Positions 1 through 5,438 of a stretch of 41,484 nt of DNA are shown one piece after another. The notes beneath the pieces were generated by a model. The model did no database searches. It was not told the origin of the DNA and saw only the letters and a list, made by a program, of their open reading frames with translations. A program made the position numbers and the translations under genes. The stretch comes from a virus. The stretch's first letter is position 1, and every line of letters starts with the position of its first letter. The stretch covers positions 1-41,484 of IMG/VR virus record IMGVR_UViG_3300009506_000080, one strand, 5' to 3'.

Positions 1-109
1 TACGTGCGTTGGACAGTTTGATGGTAGACGTGTCGGCGTAGTCATCGACGACGTAGCCGAAAAACACACCTTGATGGGTCGTTGTTACTACTACTGGTTG
101 CATTTTCAC
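1..109 (-). CDS. DUF6948-like small protein, cut by the window edge
   Basis: This is the N-terminal 36 residues of a leftward gene that continues past the left edge. The read includes VVVTTTHQGVFFGY and, near the edge, IKLSNAR. That spacing is typical of the DUF6948 phage family, whose members usually open with V-V-V-T-T-x-H-x-G-V-F-F-G-Y and carry a L-x-N-A-R motif about 25 residues in. The function of the family is unknown. I chose the GTG start at 109 because AGGAGG sits four bases upstream, exactly as before the ATG of the gene ending at 939. An in-frame ATG lies two codons later. It is the last visible gene of the small-gene leftward unit. Confidence 0.75.
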   Translation of the reverse strand, partial: MKMQPVVVTTTHQGVFFGYVVDDYADTSTIKLSNAR

Positions 110-140
110 GATACCTCCTCTCGTGTCATGATGTAATCGG

Positions 141-318
141 TCAGGTCCTGTCAGGTATCCGGTACCGAGTCTCGATCCAGACGCGCCGCTTGCACCGCAG
201 CACCCTCCCATAAGGATAGTCATCGACCAGGTATGCCGACTCCTGGCTCCGGTGGATCGGGGGAAGGATGATCTTGACGTCCAGGTCACTCTTGTTTGTG
301 ATCTCTCGATGTAGTCAT
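141..318 (-). CDS. Small phage protein apparently needing a +1 frameshift
   Basis: An open frame from 314 to the TGA at 141-143 reads like a real protein (DLDVKIILPPIHRSQESAYL, then a basic stretch with LRCKRRVWIE). It has no canonical start in frame. An ATG at 316-318 overlaps the stop of the upstream gene as ATGA, the coupling used throughout this genome. It reads only ten codons before a TGA at 286-288 followed by C. A +1 slip there would join the two into a protein of about 58 residues. Programmed frameshifting and a sequencing or biological indel are both possible. I know no function. I recall similar small proteins in environmental phages but cannot confirm this. Confidence 0.5.
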
Positions 319-563
319 AGATCAATGCCGAGAGCCAGGCGCACCCTGGTCTCGCGATCTGCTGGTTCGGTGTCTCCAAGCACCGAGCTACCGCAGACGT
401 CGCACACCACGTCATCGTGCCGCCCACGGACCACGTCTGAATACTCGTGCCCATGTGCGTCTCGGTACCAGGTACCGTGATACTTAGCAGCTCGACGGCA
501 TTCCTCACAGATCCTCAGACAGAGTCCCGCACTCGCTCGGTAGGTGATGACAGTTACGCTCAT
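315..563 (-). CDS. Small CxxC zinc-binding-like protein (82 aa)
   Basis: The protein has two CxxC pairs (C-E-E-C near residue 20 and C-D-V-C near residue 53), the pattern of a small zinc ribbon. It ends in a charged tail. Function is unknown. The ATG at 563 is preceded by the leader cassette GAGAGGAGAGGCATCGATC, which recurs almost unchanged before the gene starting at 1814. This makes it a better start than in-frame positions upstream. Its stop overlaps the ATG of the next gene as ATGA, suggesting translational coupling. Confidence 0.75.
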   Translation of the reverse strand: MSVTVITYRASAGLCLRICEECRRAAKYHGTWYRDAHGHEYSDVVRGRHDDVVCDVCGSSVLGDTEPADRETRVRLALGIDL

Positions 564-596
564 GATCGATGCCTCTCCTCTCGATGGGGTTAGCGG
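560..596 (-). repeat. Duplicated gene leader cassette, copy 1
   Basis: On the minus strand this segment holds the stop of the upstream gene, a CCCATCGAGAGGAGAG box and the start of the next gene. It is identical to 1811-1846 except for one base. Related shorter versions (CCCATCGA-A/G-AGGAG-A/G) precede the starts at 904, 1169, 1552 and 2037. It supplies a strong ribosome-binding site. Confidence 0.8.
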
Positions 597-904
597 TTGT
601 GGTCGTTGAGTTGGACAGGTGGCCTCCACCCTCCACGATCATCTCGTCGCCACTGACGGCCATCGGCCGATATGCCAAGCTGGTAGTTGGCTAAGCCAGG
701 GCCTCGCGTGAGGATCGGCCCCCATTGGATCGAGGGCACCTCGTGATGGACGCATATCGGCTGTCCGGCCTCGCCCCACGTGTAGTCGATGCAGTCAGGG
801 CAGTACAGCTCCCCATCATCTGACGTATCCCAGCCGTTCGCTCTGGGATCGGTGCTAGTCGCGTCACAACGGGGGCAATGGCACTCGATTCTTTCCGCAT
901 CCAT
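590..904 (-). CDS. Small zinc-ribbon-like protein (104 aa), paralogue of the gene at 41060-41263
   Basis: The N-terminal half carries C-H-C-P-R-C and C-P-D-C pairs about 30 residues apart, as in a zinc ribbon, followed by CVHHE. The C-terminal half is Trp/Arg rich (GRQWRRDDRGGWRP). The start at ATG 904 follows CGAAAGGAGAGAAAGTA, a good ribosome site; longer reading frames to the right have none. Bases 782-879 are 94 percent identical to 41141-41238, so the zinc-ribbon part is a recent duplicate of the gene near the other end of the window. The two proteins diverge on both sides of this block. Function is unknown; nucleic-acid or protein binding is possible. Confidence 0.75.
   Translation of the reverse strand: MDAERIECHCPRCDATSTDPRANGWDTSDDGELYCPDCIDYTWGEAGQPICVHHEVPSIQWGPILTRGPGLANYQLGISADGRQWRRDDRGGWRPPVQLNDHNR
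782..879. repeat. 98-bp near-identical repeat, left copy
   Basis: This block matches 41141-41238 in the same orientation with six mismatches by eye. It encodes the zinc-ribbon core of two small leftward genes near opposite ends of the window. Confidence 0.85.
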
Positions 905-938
905 TACTTTCTCTCCTTTCGATGGGTGATGGGGCGGA

Positions 939-1169
939 TTAGTTGGTCGGGTCGTCCAGGAGCCATTCTTCGGCGTTGCTATGGTCGATGTAGAAGCACT
1001 TCCGAAGACCATACTTGACCGGCAAACGCCATTCTTGCGGGCGCGTCTTCCATGTTTTGATCGGCCCGTTGACGCGACACCGTAGCGCTGTTCCATCAGC
1101 GTTGCGTTCGGTGGTGTGGTAGAGTTCTTGTCGGTAACGTAGCAGTGTCGCCTGTTGCTTTGTGATCAT
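939..1169 (-). CDS. Small conserved-type phage protein (76 aa)
   Basis: This is a basic, Trp- and Arg-rich protein with motifs LRCRVNGPIKTWKTRP and PVKYGLRKCFYI. I recall this pattern from many small phage proteins of unknown function, with an N-terminal TKQQA segment, a middle RNADGT-x-LRCR strand and a C-terminal W-x-x-D. No catalytic motif is visible. The ATG at 1169 has AGGAGG four bases upstream in the CCCATCGAGAGGAGG leader. It sits 34 bp upstream of the next gene of the leftward unit. Confidence 0.75.
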   Translation of the reverse strand: MITKQQATLLRYRQELYHTTERNADGTALRCRVNGPIKTWKTRPQEWRLPVKYGLRKCFYIDHSNAEEWLLDDPTN

Positions 1170-1213
1170 GATACCTCCTCTCGATGGGTGATGGGGCGGG
1201 GGTTAGAGATTGG

Positions 1214-1552
1214 CTACTGAGGAACGCACCAGTGCTCTCCATCCCAGCAGTCATATCGGCCGCTGGGGAGCTTGAGCTTGACAGTGCTGCCCCGAGGGTC
1301 GCCTTGAAACGTAACGACGATCTTCGGGTCGATCTGCTTGATGAGAGCCACGATGCGGCGCTCGACGTGGAGTTCTCTGGCTTCCTCGGTAGGAGATAAC
1401 TCTCGGTTGCAACGTGTCTCTTGGATATGCCCGTGCGTTGTGGCTAGTCTGCATATCTTCGAGCACGTCTCGATGAAAGACTCGGTTACCGGCCCATAGT
1501 CGGCCACCAAGCCTAAAGCGAGTTCTAAACCCTTTTTTGTTGCACTGCTCAC
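1214..1552 (-). CDS. Small phage protein (112 aa)
   Basis: The N-terminal half is helical, with FIETCSKICRLATTHGHIQE. The middle is charged. The C-terminal third reads VTFQGDPRGSTVKLKLPSGR and ends in a Trp-rich tail (YDCWDGEHWCVP). The F-Q-G-D-P-R-G-x-T-V-K-L signature is familiar from phage proteins of unknown function; I cannot name a domain. The start is a GTG at 1552 preceded by GAGAGGAGAGGAACC. Confidence 0.75.
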   Translation of the reverse strand: MSSATKKGLELALGLVADYGPVTESFIETCSKICRLATTHGHIQETRCNRELSPTEEARELHVERRIVALIKQIDPKIVVTFQGDPRGSTVKLKLPSGRYDCWDGEHWCVPQ

Positions 1553-1589
1553 GGTTCCTCTCCTCTCAACTAGGTGATGGGGTCAGGCG

Positions 1590-1814
1590 TTACCGATCGT
1601 GGCCGTCGTACCACGAGATCAGATCGTGGTCGACGATGTCACTGAGGCTCGCATCCATCCATCGCTTCGCCATAAACAACCACAATCGGATCCCTCCATG
1701 AGTGGTACGCAACAGCCACAGTGGCTTGCCGGCCACGTAGCCAGGCTGCGCTGTGATGACGGGGATGAGTTTGTCCGGCACCACCACGTCGTGACCACGT
1801 ATGATGACATTCAT
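1590..1814 (-). CDS. Small hypothetical protein (74 aa)
   Basis: This small beta-type protein opens MNVIIRGHDVVVPDKLIPV and ends with an acidic Trp/Tyr tail (DLISWYDGHDR). No known motif is visible. The ATG at 1814 is chosen because the duplicated leader cassette (GAGAGGAGAGCATCGATC) lies directly upstream. The longer frame to 1895 lacks a ribosome site. Confidence 0.65.
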   Translation of the reverse strand: MNVIIRGHDVVVPDKLIPVITAQPGYVAGKPLWLLRTTHGGIRLWLFMAKRWMDASLSDIVDHDLISWYDGHDR

Positions 1815-1846
1815 GATCGATGCTCTCCTCTCGATGGGGTTAGCGG
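1811..1846 (-). repeat. Duplicated gene leader cassette, copy 2
   Basis: It is identical to 560-596 apart from one base and carries the same ribosome site and start-codon arrangement. Confidence 0.8.
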
Positions 1847-2037
1847 GCATCGCTCGCGTGCTCGGCGCGCTCGAGGCTTTTGAGACAGTGGGCATGGAGT
1901 ATGCGGAGGACTCGACGCGCTACCTGTGCGTCGGAGTGCATCTGCTCGAACCCGCACCATGGGCAGATAGCGTAGTTGAGGCCGCGTGAGTAGATCACCT
2001 CGATACGTGGCTCGCGCGTCTGGTTGTTGGTAGGCAT
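1840..2037 (-). CDS. Small C/H-rich putative zinc-binding protein (65 aa)
   Basis: The protein has a CPWCGF knuckle near residue 25 and an HAHC cluster about 20 residues later, a spacing that could form a single CCHH/CCHC zinc site. An Arg-rich helix lies between them (AQVARRVLRILHAHC). The ATG at 2037 follows GAAAGGAGAGATC; upstream codons in the same frame lie in the previous leader. No function can be assigned. Several neighbours in this unit are also small metal-binding-type proteins. Confidence 0.65.
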   Translation of the reverse strand: MPTNNQTREPRIEVIYSRGLNYAICPWCGFEQMHSDAQVARRVLRILHAHCLKSLERAEHASDAR

Positions 2038-2065
2038 GATCTCTCCTTTCGACTGGGCGATGGGG

Positions 2066-2179
2066 TCAGGCGTTATGGATGCCTGGAAATCGATACGGAT
2101 CAAGTCGACACTGACACCAGCCGGACAATGCGGCAGTGGGGTTGGGCAGATCTACCTCACCATGCCCATTTTGACCCAC
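2066..2179 (-). CDS. Possible very small gene (37 aa)
   Basis: A GTG at 2179 opens a 37-codon frame that overlaps the end of the preceding gene by 28 bp and fills the otherwise empty stretch before the next leader. It contains a CQC pair (GWCQCRLDPYRFP). The only upstream ribosome site is a weak GAGG. It could be a chance frame. Confidence 0.3.
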   Translation of the reverse strand: MGQNGHGEVDLPNPTAALSGWCQCRLDPYRFPGIHNA

Positions 2180-2364
2180 ACGGTAATCCTCGCCATGGCG
2201 AGCCGATCGAGCGCGCCAGAGCTCATCCCGGCGTGCCCGACACCGCCACAGTCGGTCCACCAAGTGCATCCCACCGGGCGCGCATAGGCGTGCCAATCCC
2301 TGTCACCGTCGCGGAAGCACCGTCTGCCATCGTATCCCTTCGGAGCCTTGATTATGACATCCAT
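2152..2364 (-). CDS. Small hypothetical protein (70 aa)
   Basis: The ATG at 2364 has GGAGGAAAAGAG directly upstream. The protein opens MDVIIKAPKGYDGRRCFRDG and has a Trp/Cys-rich middle (VGCTWWTDCGGVG). No domain is recognised. It is the second gene from the start of the leftward small-gene unit. Confidence 0.6.
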   Translation of the reverse strand: MDVIIKAPKGYDGRRCFRDGDRDWHAYARPVGCTWWTDCGGVGHAGMSSGALDRLAMARITVWVKMGMVR

Positions 2365-2417
2365 CTCTTTTCCTCCGCCCCGTGGGCCCCATTGCCCGAC
2401 AGGGAATATTATCCTCC

Positions 2418-2702
2418 TCAAAGCCACACGATCCGGTATTTGCCAAACCGAACCCGGCCAGTTCTCTTGAGCCTGGCCATTTTCCGCCCATCGGCGGCAT
2501 CGGCTATGGCGTAGCAGACATAACGCCATGCCGACCTGATCGATGGGCACTCGGCAGTGTCGATCAGACGGCCATGATGGTAGATCTTGAGATGTTGCGG
2601 CCGGCGGTCCGGACGTGCGTCATACGGCACGTGTCTCGCATGGCCCAACACCGGCACCAACGCATCGGTGGCCATGATCGACGGGGCGGATGGTTCCCGC
2701 AT
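2418..2702 (-). CDS. First gene of the leftward small-gene unit, hypothetical (94 aa)
   Basis: The ATG at 2702 follows ACAGGAGGATACC, a strong ribosome site, and no gene lies upstream on this strand for about 1.6 kb. The protein is basic; its C-terminal half (LIDTAECPSIRSAWRYVCYA, then KRTGRVRFGKYRIVW) looks like a small alpha/beta fold. No motif is recognised. As the leader gene of an early-type unit next to the operator cluster, it is likely expressed early; that is inference from position. Confidence 0.65.
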   Translation of the reverse strand: MREPSAPSIMATDALVPVLGHARHVPYDARPDRRPQHLKIYHHGRLIDTAECPSIRSAWRYVCYAIADAADGRKMARLKRTGRVRFGKYRIVWL

Positions 2703-2908
2703 GGTATCCTCCTGTCCCGTGATAGTGTCTCCCGCGCATAAGCTGCGGGTGATCGCGTGAGATCAATCAGATTGTCACAGATCGATTGCGCGGCATCTGT
2801 CAGCCGCCGTCCCTCGCGGACGTGACACCATAGTGCAATCGACAGTCCACACGGTGAGGAAAAATGTAGATATCATCTAACCCGTTGACTGTTAGTATGT
2901 TATGACAT

Positions 2909-2925
2909 TGAGACAATAAGTCTCA
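2909..2925. promoter_or_regulatory. Operator-like 17-bp dyad, copy 1 (perfect)
   Basis: TGAGACAATAAGTCTCA is a perfect inverted repeat with 6-bp arms and a 5-bp AT spacer. It is the best of four related sites in the divergent region. The size and symmetry fit a dimeric helix-turn-helix repressor. The XRE-type protein at 9711-10022 is the only regulator seen and could be the ligand (inference). Confidence 0.6.
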
Positions 2926-2944
2926 CACACCAAACCAGCCTGAT

Positions 2945-2961
2945 TGAGACAATATGTCCGA
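2945..2961. promoter_or_regulatory. Operator-like 17-bp dyad, copy 2
   Basis: TGAGACAATATGTCCGA keeps the left half-site and spacer of copy 1, with a degenerate right half. Its centre is 36 bp from that of copy 1, so both could be bound from similar faces of the helix. Confidence 0.5.
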
Positions 2962-3016
2962 GTGATATTTCCCGTTGTCCGCACAATATTCCACAGTTTG
3001 TGAAGATGTATAGAGA

Positions 3017-3038
3017 TCAATCCGTCCATCCGGATTGA
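3017..3038. repeat. Inverted repeat (8-bp stem, 6-nt loop)
   Basis: TCAATCCG and CGGATTGA are perfect arms around TCCATC. No T-run follows, so it is not an obvious terminator. It may be a protein-binding site or structural element of the control region. Confidence 0.55.
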
Positions 3039-3056
3039 CGGATGCATGGTACAACC

Positions 3057-3072
3057 TTGACGTGGACGTCAA
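3057..3072. promoter_or_regulatory. 16-bp palindrome TTGACGTGGACGTCAA
   Basis: Perfect 7-bp arms (TTGACGT/ACGTCAA) flank a 2-bp centre. It differs in sequence from the 17-bp dyads and may bind a different dimeric protein. Confidence 0.45.
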
Positions 3073-3247
3073 AGTCGGCTAGCGTCACATAAGGCCGTCG
3101 AGGACCGCTTTGTCCGAGATGCCACGCAGAACAGCTAAAATCCCGCCTATAATCGACGTAAACCTCTCCCACGGTGTACCACCACCACCAACGACTAGAG
3201 TCCCTTAGATGACAACGTCGGGCCTGTAGCGACGTCCACCCTTGAGG

Positions 3248-3264
3248 TGGGACTTATTGTCCCG
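3248..3264. promoter_or_regulatory. Operator-like 17-bp dyad, copy 3 (inverted orientation)
   Basis: TGGGACTTATTGTCCCG has the same 6-5-6 architecture as copy 1, with the reverse-complement spacer TTATT and a compensating A-to-G/T-to-C pair change in both arms. Paired changes that keep the symmetry support a real binding site. Confidence 0.5.
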
Positions 3265-3593
3265 TTGCAAGTGGCAGAAATCCCCTATCCGGAATCCAAA
3301 TGCCTATCTGTACAATCTGTACAACATGGATGATTTCGCTGACATAGGAAACGATGGGCGGTGGGGGGCCCACCCTCCCCAAAAGTGTGCAGAATCGGCA
3401 CACTTTCCCAAATGTTCGGGTCCTACCCTGAAATCGCCGACCAGGAGCTCCACCCCATGACGGCCCATCCCCTACCTGGAGCCCCCTACCCATCGGCATC
3501 CCATGCCAGATCATCCCCACGGTGCTGGACCTCCTACCCCTCCAGGCCACGATCGCACCACCACAGCCATGCCCAGGCCCATCATCATCACAT

Positions 3594-3610
3594 TGAGACA
3601 ATATGCCCCA
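3594..3610. promoter_or_regulatory. Operator-like 17-bp dyad, copy 4
   Basis: TGAGACAATATGCCCCA matches copy 2 over the left 12 bases, with a weaker right half. It lies inside the pyrimidine-rich section. Confidence 0.4.
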
Positions 3611-3626
3611 CCTATCCACCTACCTA

Positions 3627-3642
3627 TGGATATACATATCCA
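3627..3642. repeat. Palindrome TGGATATACATATCCA
   Basis: Perfect 7-bp arms flank a 2-bp centre. It is AT-rich within an otherwise C-rich tract, so it could be an unwinding or binding site. Function is unknown. Confidence 0.4.
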
Positions 3643-3738
3643 GTGGGACAACATCACATATGCCACGGGCCAATCCATATCACCATGCCACTATCCACCA
3701 TGATCGATGGAACGATCCACGCCACCACTATGGGGATG

Positions 3739-3858
3739 CCTTCCCCTCTTCCTCCTCACCATATCCCCAAGTCTATGTCTCATCCTCTCCCTCATCCTAT
3801 CCCTAATCCTCTCCCTCTCCCTCCTTCTAAGTCTACATCTTCATCTCAATCTCCATGT
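3739..3858. repeat. Pyrimidine-rich low-complexity tract
   Basis: The plus strand here is almost free of G and contains repeated CTCATCCTCTCCCT-like units. All three forward frames give low-complexity Leu/Ser or Pro/Ser runs, which argues against coding. Such strand asymmetry can favour triplex or unwound DNA; it is also a common feature of phage control regions. Confidence 0.6.
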
Positions 3859-3870
3859 TTGGCTATGGTC

Positions 3871-3965
3871 TTGGCTGAGCGTTAGCGAAGCCTCTTCTCT
3901 TGGCTTTGGGCTTAGGATATTGGCGTAGCGCAGCGGAGCCTCTTGGGTTGAGCGAAGCGAGACCC
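3871..3965 (+). repeat. Three tandem hairpin-forming repeats
   Basis: Units at 3873-3892, 3922-3940 and 3945-3965 share the plan GGC-or-GGGT, GAGCG-like core, AGCGA-like core, then GCC-or-ACCC. Units 1 and 2 are followed by TCTT and unit 3 by CCTCT. Each can fold on itself: unit 1 as GGCT-GA-GC-GTTA-GC-GA-AGCC, with tandem G-A mismatches and a four-base loop. They look like structured RNA modules or protein-binding DNA elements. Confidence 0.6.
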
Positions 3966-3980
3966 CCTCTCCAGGGATAG

Positions 3981-4003
3981 GCTGCGCGCCGCTTGAGCGC
4001 AGC
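3981..4003 (+). repeat. 7-bp perfect stem-loop after the tandem repeats
   Basis: GCTGCGC and GCGCAGC pair around a 9-nt loop that contains GCTTGA. It directly follows the three tandem hairpins and shares their GAGCG core. No T-run follows, so it is not an obvious intrinsic terminator. Confidence 0.55.
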
Positions 4004-4073
4004 TTGTCATGTACCAGGTAACATATAGGTAGGATGTATGGGGTAGGAGCGCGCGCGCGAGGAGGTGGCCCTC

Positions 4074-4226
4074 ATGGTCCAGTGGGGGGCGATGGTATAT
4101 TTGGCCGGCCTGTTCAAGCAAAAGAATAATCTTTGTCATGTTTTACAACTCAGGTTGGTGTTTGGACCTAAGTTGGTGTGGGGGGTTGAGTTGGGTCCCA
4201 TATGGGACTGCAAAAAAATTTTCTAG
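4074..4226 (+). CDS. Possible small gene (50 aa)
   Basis: An ATG at 4074 follows GAGGAGGTGGCCCTC, a very good ribosome site at normal spacing, and opens a 50-codon frame ending at a TAG at 4224-4226. The product is hydrophobic and Trp/Leu rich (MVQWGAMVYLAGLF at the start). It has no known motif. The frame runs through G/T-rich repeats and the palindrome at 4195-4208, so it may be chance coding over regulatory DNA. Confidence 0.3.
   Translation: MVQWGAMVYLAGLFKQKNNLCHVLQLRLVFGPKLVWGVELGPIWDCKKIF
4195..4208. promoter_or_regulatory. 14-bp perfect palindrome GTCCCATATGGGAC
   Basis: The palindrome lies 120 bp upstream of the first rightward gene. Its GTCCC/GGGAC arms are those of dyad copy 3 (GGGAC...GTCCC) in reversed order. 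It may be a control site for the rightward unit. Confidence 0.45.
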
Positions 4227-4327
4227 GAAAGGTTTTGAGTCTGGTTGAGGGGTTGGTAGGGTGTCTTTAGCTACTGTTCAACAAAGACCCCTAGAAATGC
4301 CTCTTGTGGGAGGCAGAGGAGGGCAAG

Positions 4328-5059
4328 ATGAACGATTGTTCAGATAAGCAGACTGAGGAGGATGTGGCAACTCAGTACTTCACAACTGGGTGTGTCGATG
4401 CAAGGGATGACATCGAGGGGTTGAAGATTAGGGTCATGGGGATCAGGCGGATGTTTCATGCAACTCATAAGTTTCCTGAGATGGCAGACGCGCCTGAGAT
4501 GATTGCCAATGTTGTGTTGGCTTACCGGCATCTCGAGGATGCTCGGATGAGGTTCGGGAAGGCGATCCAGGCGTGCAATGGTGGTGTGAGTATCTACGAC
4601 TCCACCGAACAAGGTGCCGATGTCAAGAAATCCCTTCAACAACAGTCCAATAATGCTCTGGAGATGATGAGATTTGTCACTAAGAAAGGGCGTGATAGGC
4701 TCATGAAGGCTGGTTACGTTGAAGTGGTGGTGAGAGCCATTCTCGCGATCATCTTGGACAAAGACGTAGAGCAGATCGACGAATGGCTCGACAGCGAGGG
4801 TGGCGTGAGTTGCTACGACAAGAAGCCGAAGATGGTTTCTGCCGCTGGCACAATCTATGCACCAGAGTTCTTCGAGACAATCGAGGATGGTACATACTGG
4901 ATGTTGGTTTGGAAAACGCGCAGGTGGGAGCTGCTGGAGTTGAAAGATGGGCGCGGATCATTGATTGGTTCGGGCATGCCGATATCCATGGAGGAGATGA
5001 AGATAGAGATTGGAATGATTGTCGGTCCGATCCCGGTCCCATCCGGGACAATAATGTAG
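4328..5059 (+). CDS. Two-domain accessory protein; N-terminal Acb2/Tad1-like helical part (tentative)
   Basis: First gene of the rightward unit (243 aa). ATG 4328 has GAGGAGGG five bases upstream; the TTG at 4304 has none. Residues about 25-85 are helical and contain HLEDARMRFGKAIQ plus GGVSIYD, a signature I associate with small phage proteins. Its helix pair resembles the Acb2/Tad1 hairpin, which sequesters cyclic nucleotide signals of CBASS and Thoeris defence. That link is tentative. The last 60 residues (EDGTYWMLVWKTRRWELLEL, then EIGMIVGPIPVP) match a small beta domain of the form G-x-Y-W...W...IG...P, also common in phage accessory proteins. The middle is of unknown nature. Position in an accessory block next to a control region fits an anti-defence or host-takeover role, but this is inference. 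Confidence 0.55.
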   Translation: MNDCSDKQTEEDVATQYFTTGCVDARDDIEGLKIRVMGIRRMFHATHKFPEMADAPEMIANVVLAYRHLEDARMRFGKAIQACNGGVSIYDSTEQGADVKKSLQQQSNNALEMMRFVTKKGRDRLMKAGYVEVVVRAILAIILDKDVEQIDEWLDSEGGVSCYDKKPKMVSAAGTIYAPEFFETIEDGTYWMLVWKTRRWELLELKDGRGSLIGSGMPISMEEMKIEIGMIVGPIPVPSGTIM

Positions 5060-5080
5060 GCAATCAAGGGCTGAGAACAA

Positions 5081-5392
5081 GTGAGTACTAAGGTTTGCCA
5101 CGTTCCATGGTGGGCTGTCTGGATCACCCAGGACAAGGATGGCAGGGTCTTTGTCTGGGACTCTGAGCCTGTCTGTGTGGGGCCGTGCTGGATCGGAAAG
5201 CCAAGGGTGAACAGGAGGGGCATGATTCCCAAGACGTCCATTCCTGGGGAACACGGCTCTCCCAGGTATGTTTTCGTGGCATGGGGCAGAGAAAATCTAC
5301 AGTGGCCTGAGTTTATCCGAGAGCTTACTGATGAGGAGAGGACAAGAGAAGAAGTCATTGTCAGGGTAGACAGCTGCATCCAAGCAGCTTGA
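5081..5392 (+). CDS. Trp-rich small protein family, tandem copy 1 (103 aa)
   Basis: It opens with VPWWAVWITQDKDGRVFVW and continues to a W-PEF-I-REL-T-EER segment. The genes at 5439 and 5772 share the plan (V/I)P-x-W-A-x-W/Y-(I/V)-(S/T)-QD-x-(D/N)-G-x-(I/V)-x-(V/A)-W, then a basic (R/K)-(K/E)-L-T helix. These are paralogues by tandem duplication. A shorter, divergent relative is encoded at 40352-40594. The GTG at 5081 follows a TGA in the same frame and has only a weak AAGGG upstream. Function is unknown; the aromatic strand-rich N-terminus suggests a small beta domain. Confidence 0.65.
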   Translation: MSTKVCHVPWWAVWITQDKDGRVFVWDSEPVCVGPCWIGKPRVNRRGMIPKTSIPGEHGSPRYVFVAWGRENLQWPEFIRELTDEERTREEVIVRVDSCIQAA

Positions 5393-5438
5393 GGAGAGCA
5401 ACGATGCCTGACACCGACAAGGCGAGTGAGGATGAGTG

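Larger units (their letters stand above)
2703..4327. other. Divergent gene-poor region: putative control region, possible origin
   Basis: This 1.6-kb stretch lies between the start of the leftward unit (2702) and the start of the rightward unit (4328). It holds four copies of a 17-bp dyad, several other inverted repeats, a pyrimidine-rich plus strand at about 3480-3860, three tandem hairpin repeats and a 14-bp palindrome. Open frames inside it are low-complexity His/Pro or Leu/Ser runs and look non-coding, except a weak 50-codon candidate at 4074. No convincing sigma-70 promoter could be picked by eye. An origin role is conceivable because a DnaA-like gene is present. Only imperfect DnaA-box-like words (CTATCCACC near 3612 and 3692) were seen. 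Confidence 0.6.

Noticed and set aside
2152-2741. Several overlapping frames on both strands
   Set aside because: Only the frames starting at 2364 and 2702 have strong ribosome sites. The others lack them and have composition typical of chance frames.
2885-2913. Sigma-70 promoter beginning with TTGACT
   Set aside because: No acceptable -10 box lies at 16-18 bp; the nearest TATGAC is only 10 bp away.
3361-3885. A 174-codon forward frame rich in His, Pro and Ser
   Set aside because: It is low complexity, lies in a pyrimidine-rich tract, has other open frames of similar kind over it, and has no ribosome site. It looks like a by-product of base composition.
3707-3928. Leu/Ser-rich 73-codon frame resembling a membrane protein
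   Set aside because: The hydrophobic run comes from CTC/TCC repeats; no ribosome site and no homologous pattern.
3912-4139. Reverse-strand 75-codon frame over the hairpin repeats
   Set aside because: It reads through the structured repeats, has no ribosome site and shows no protein-like motif.
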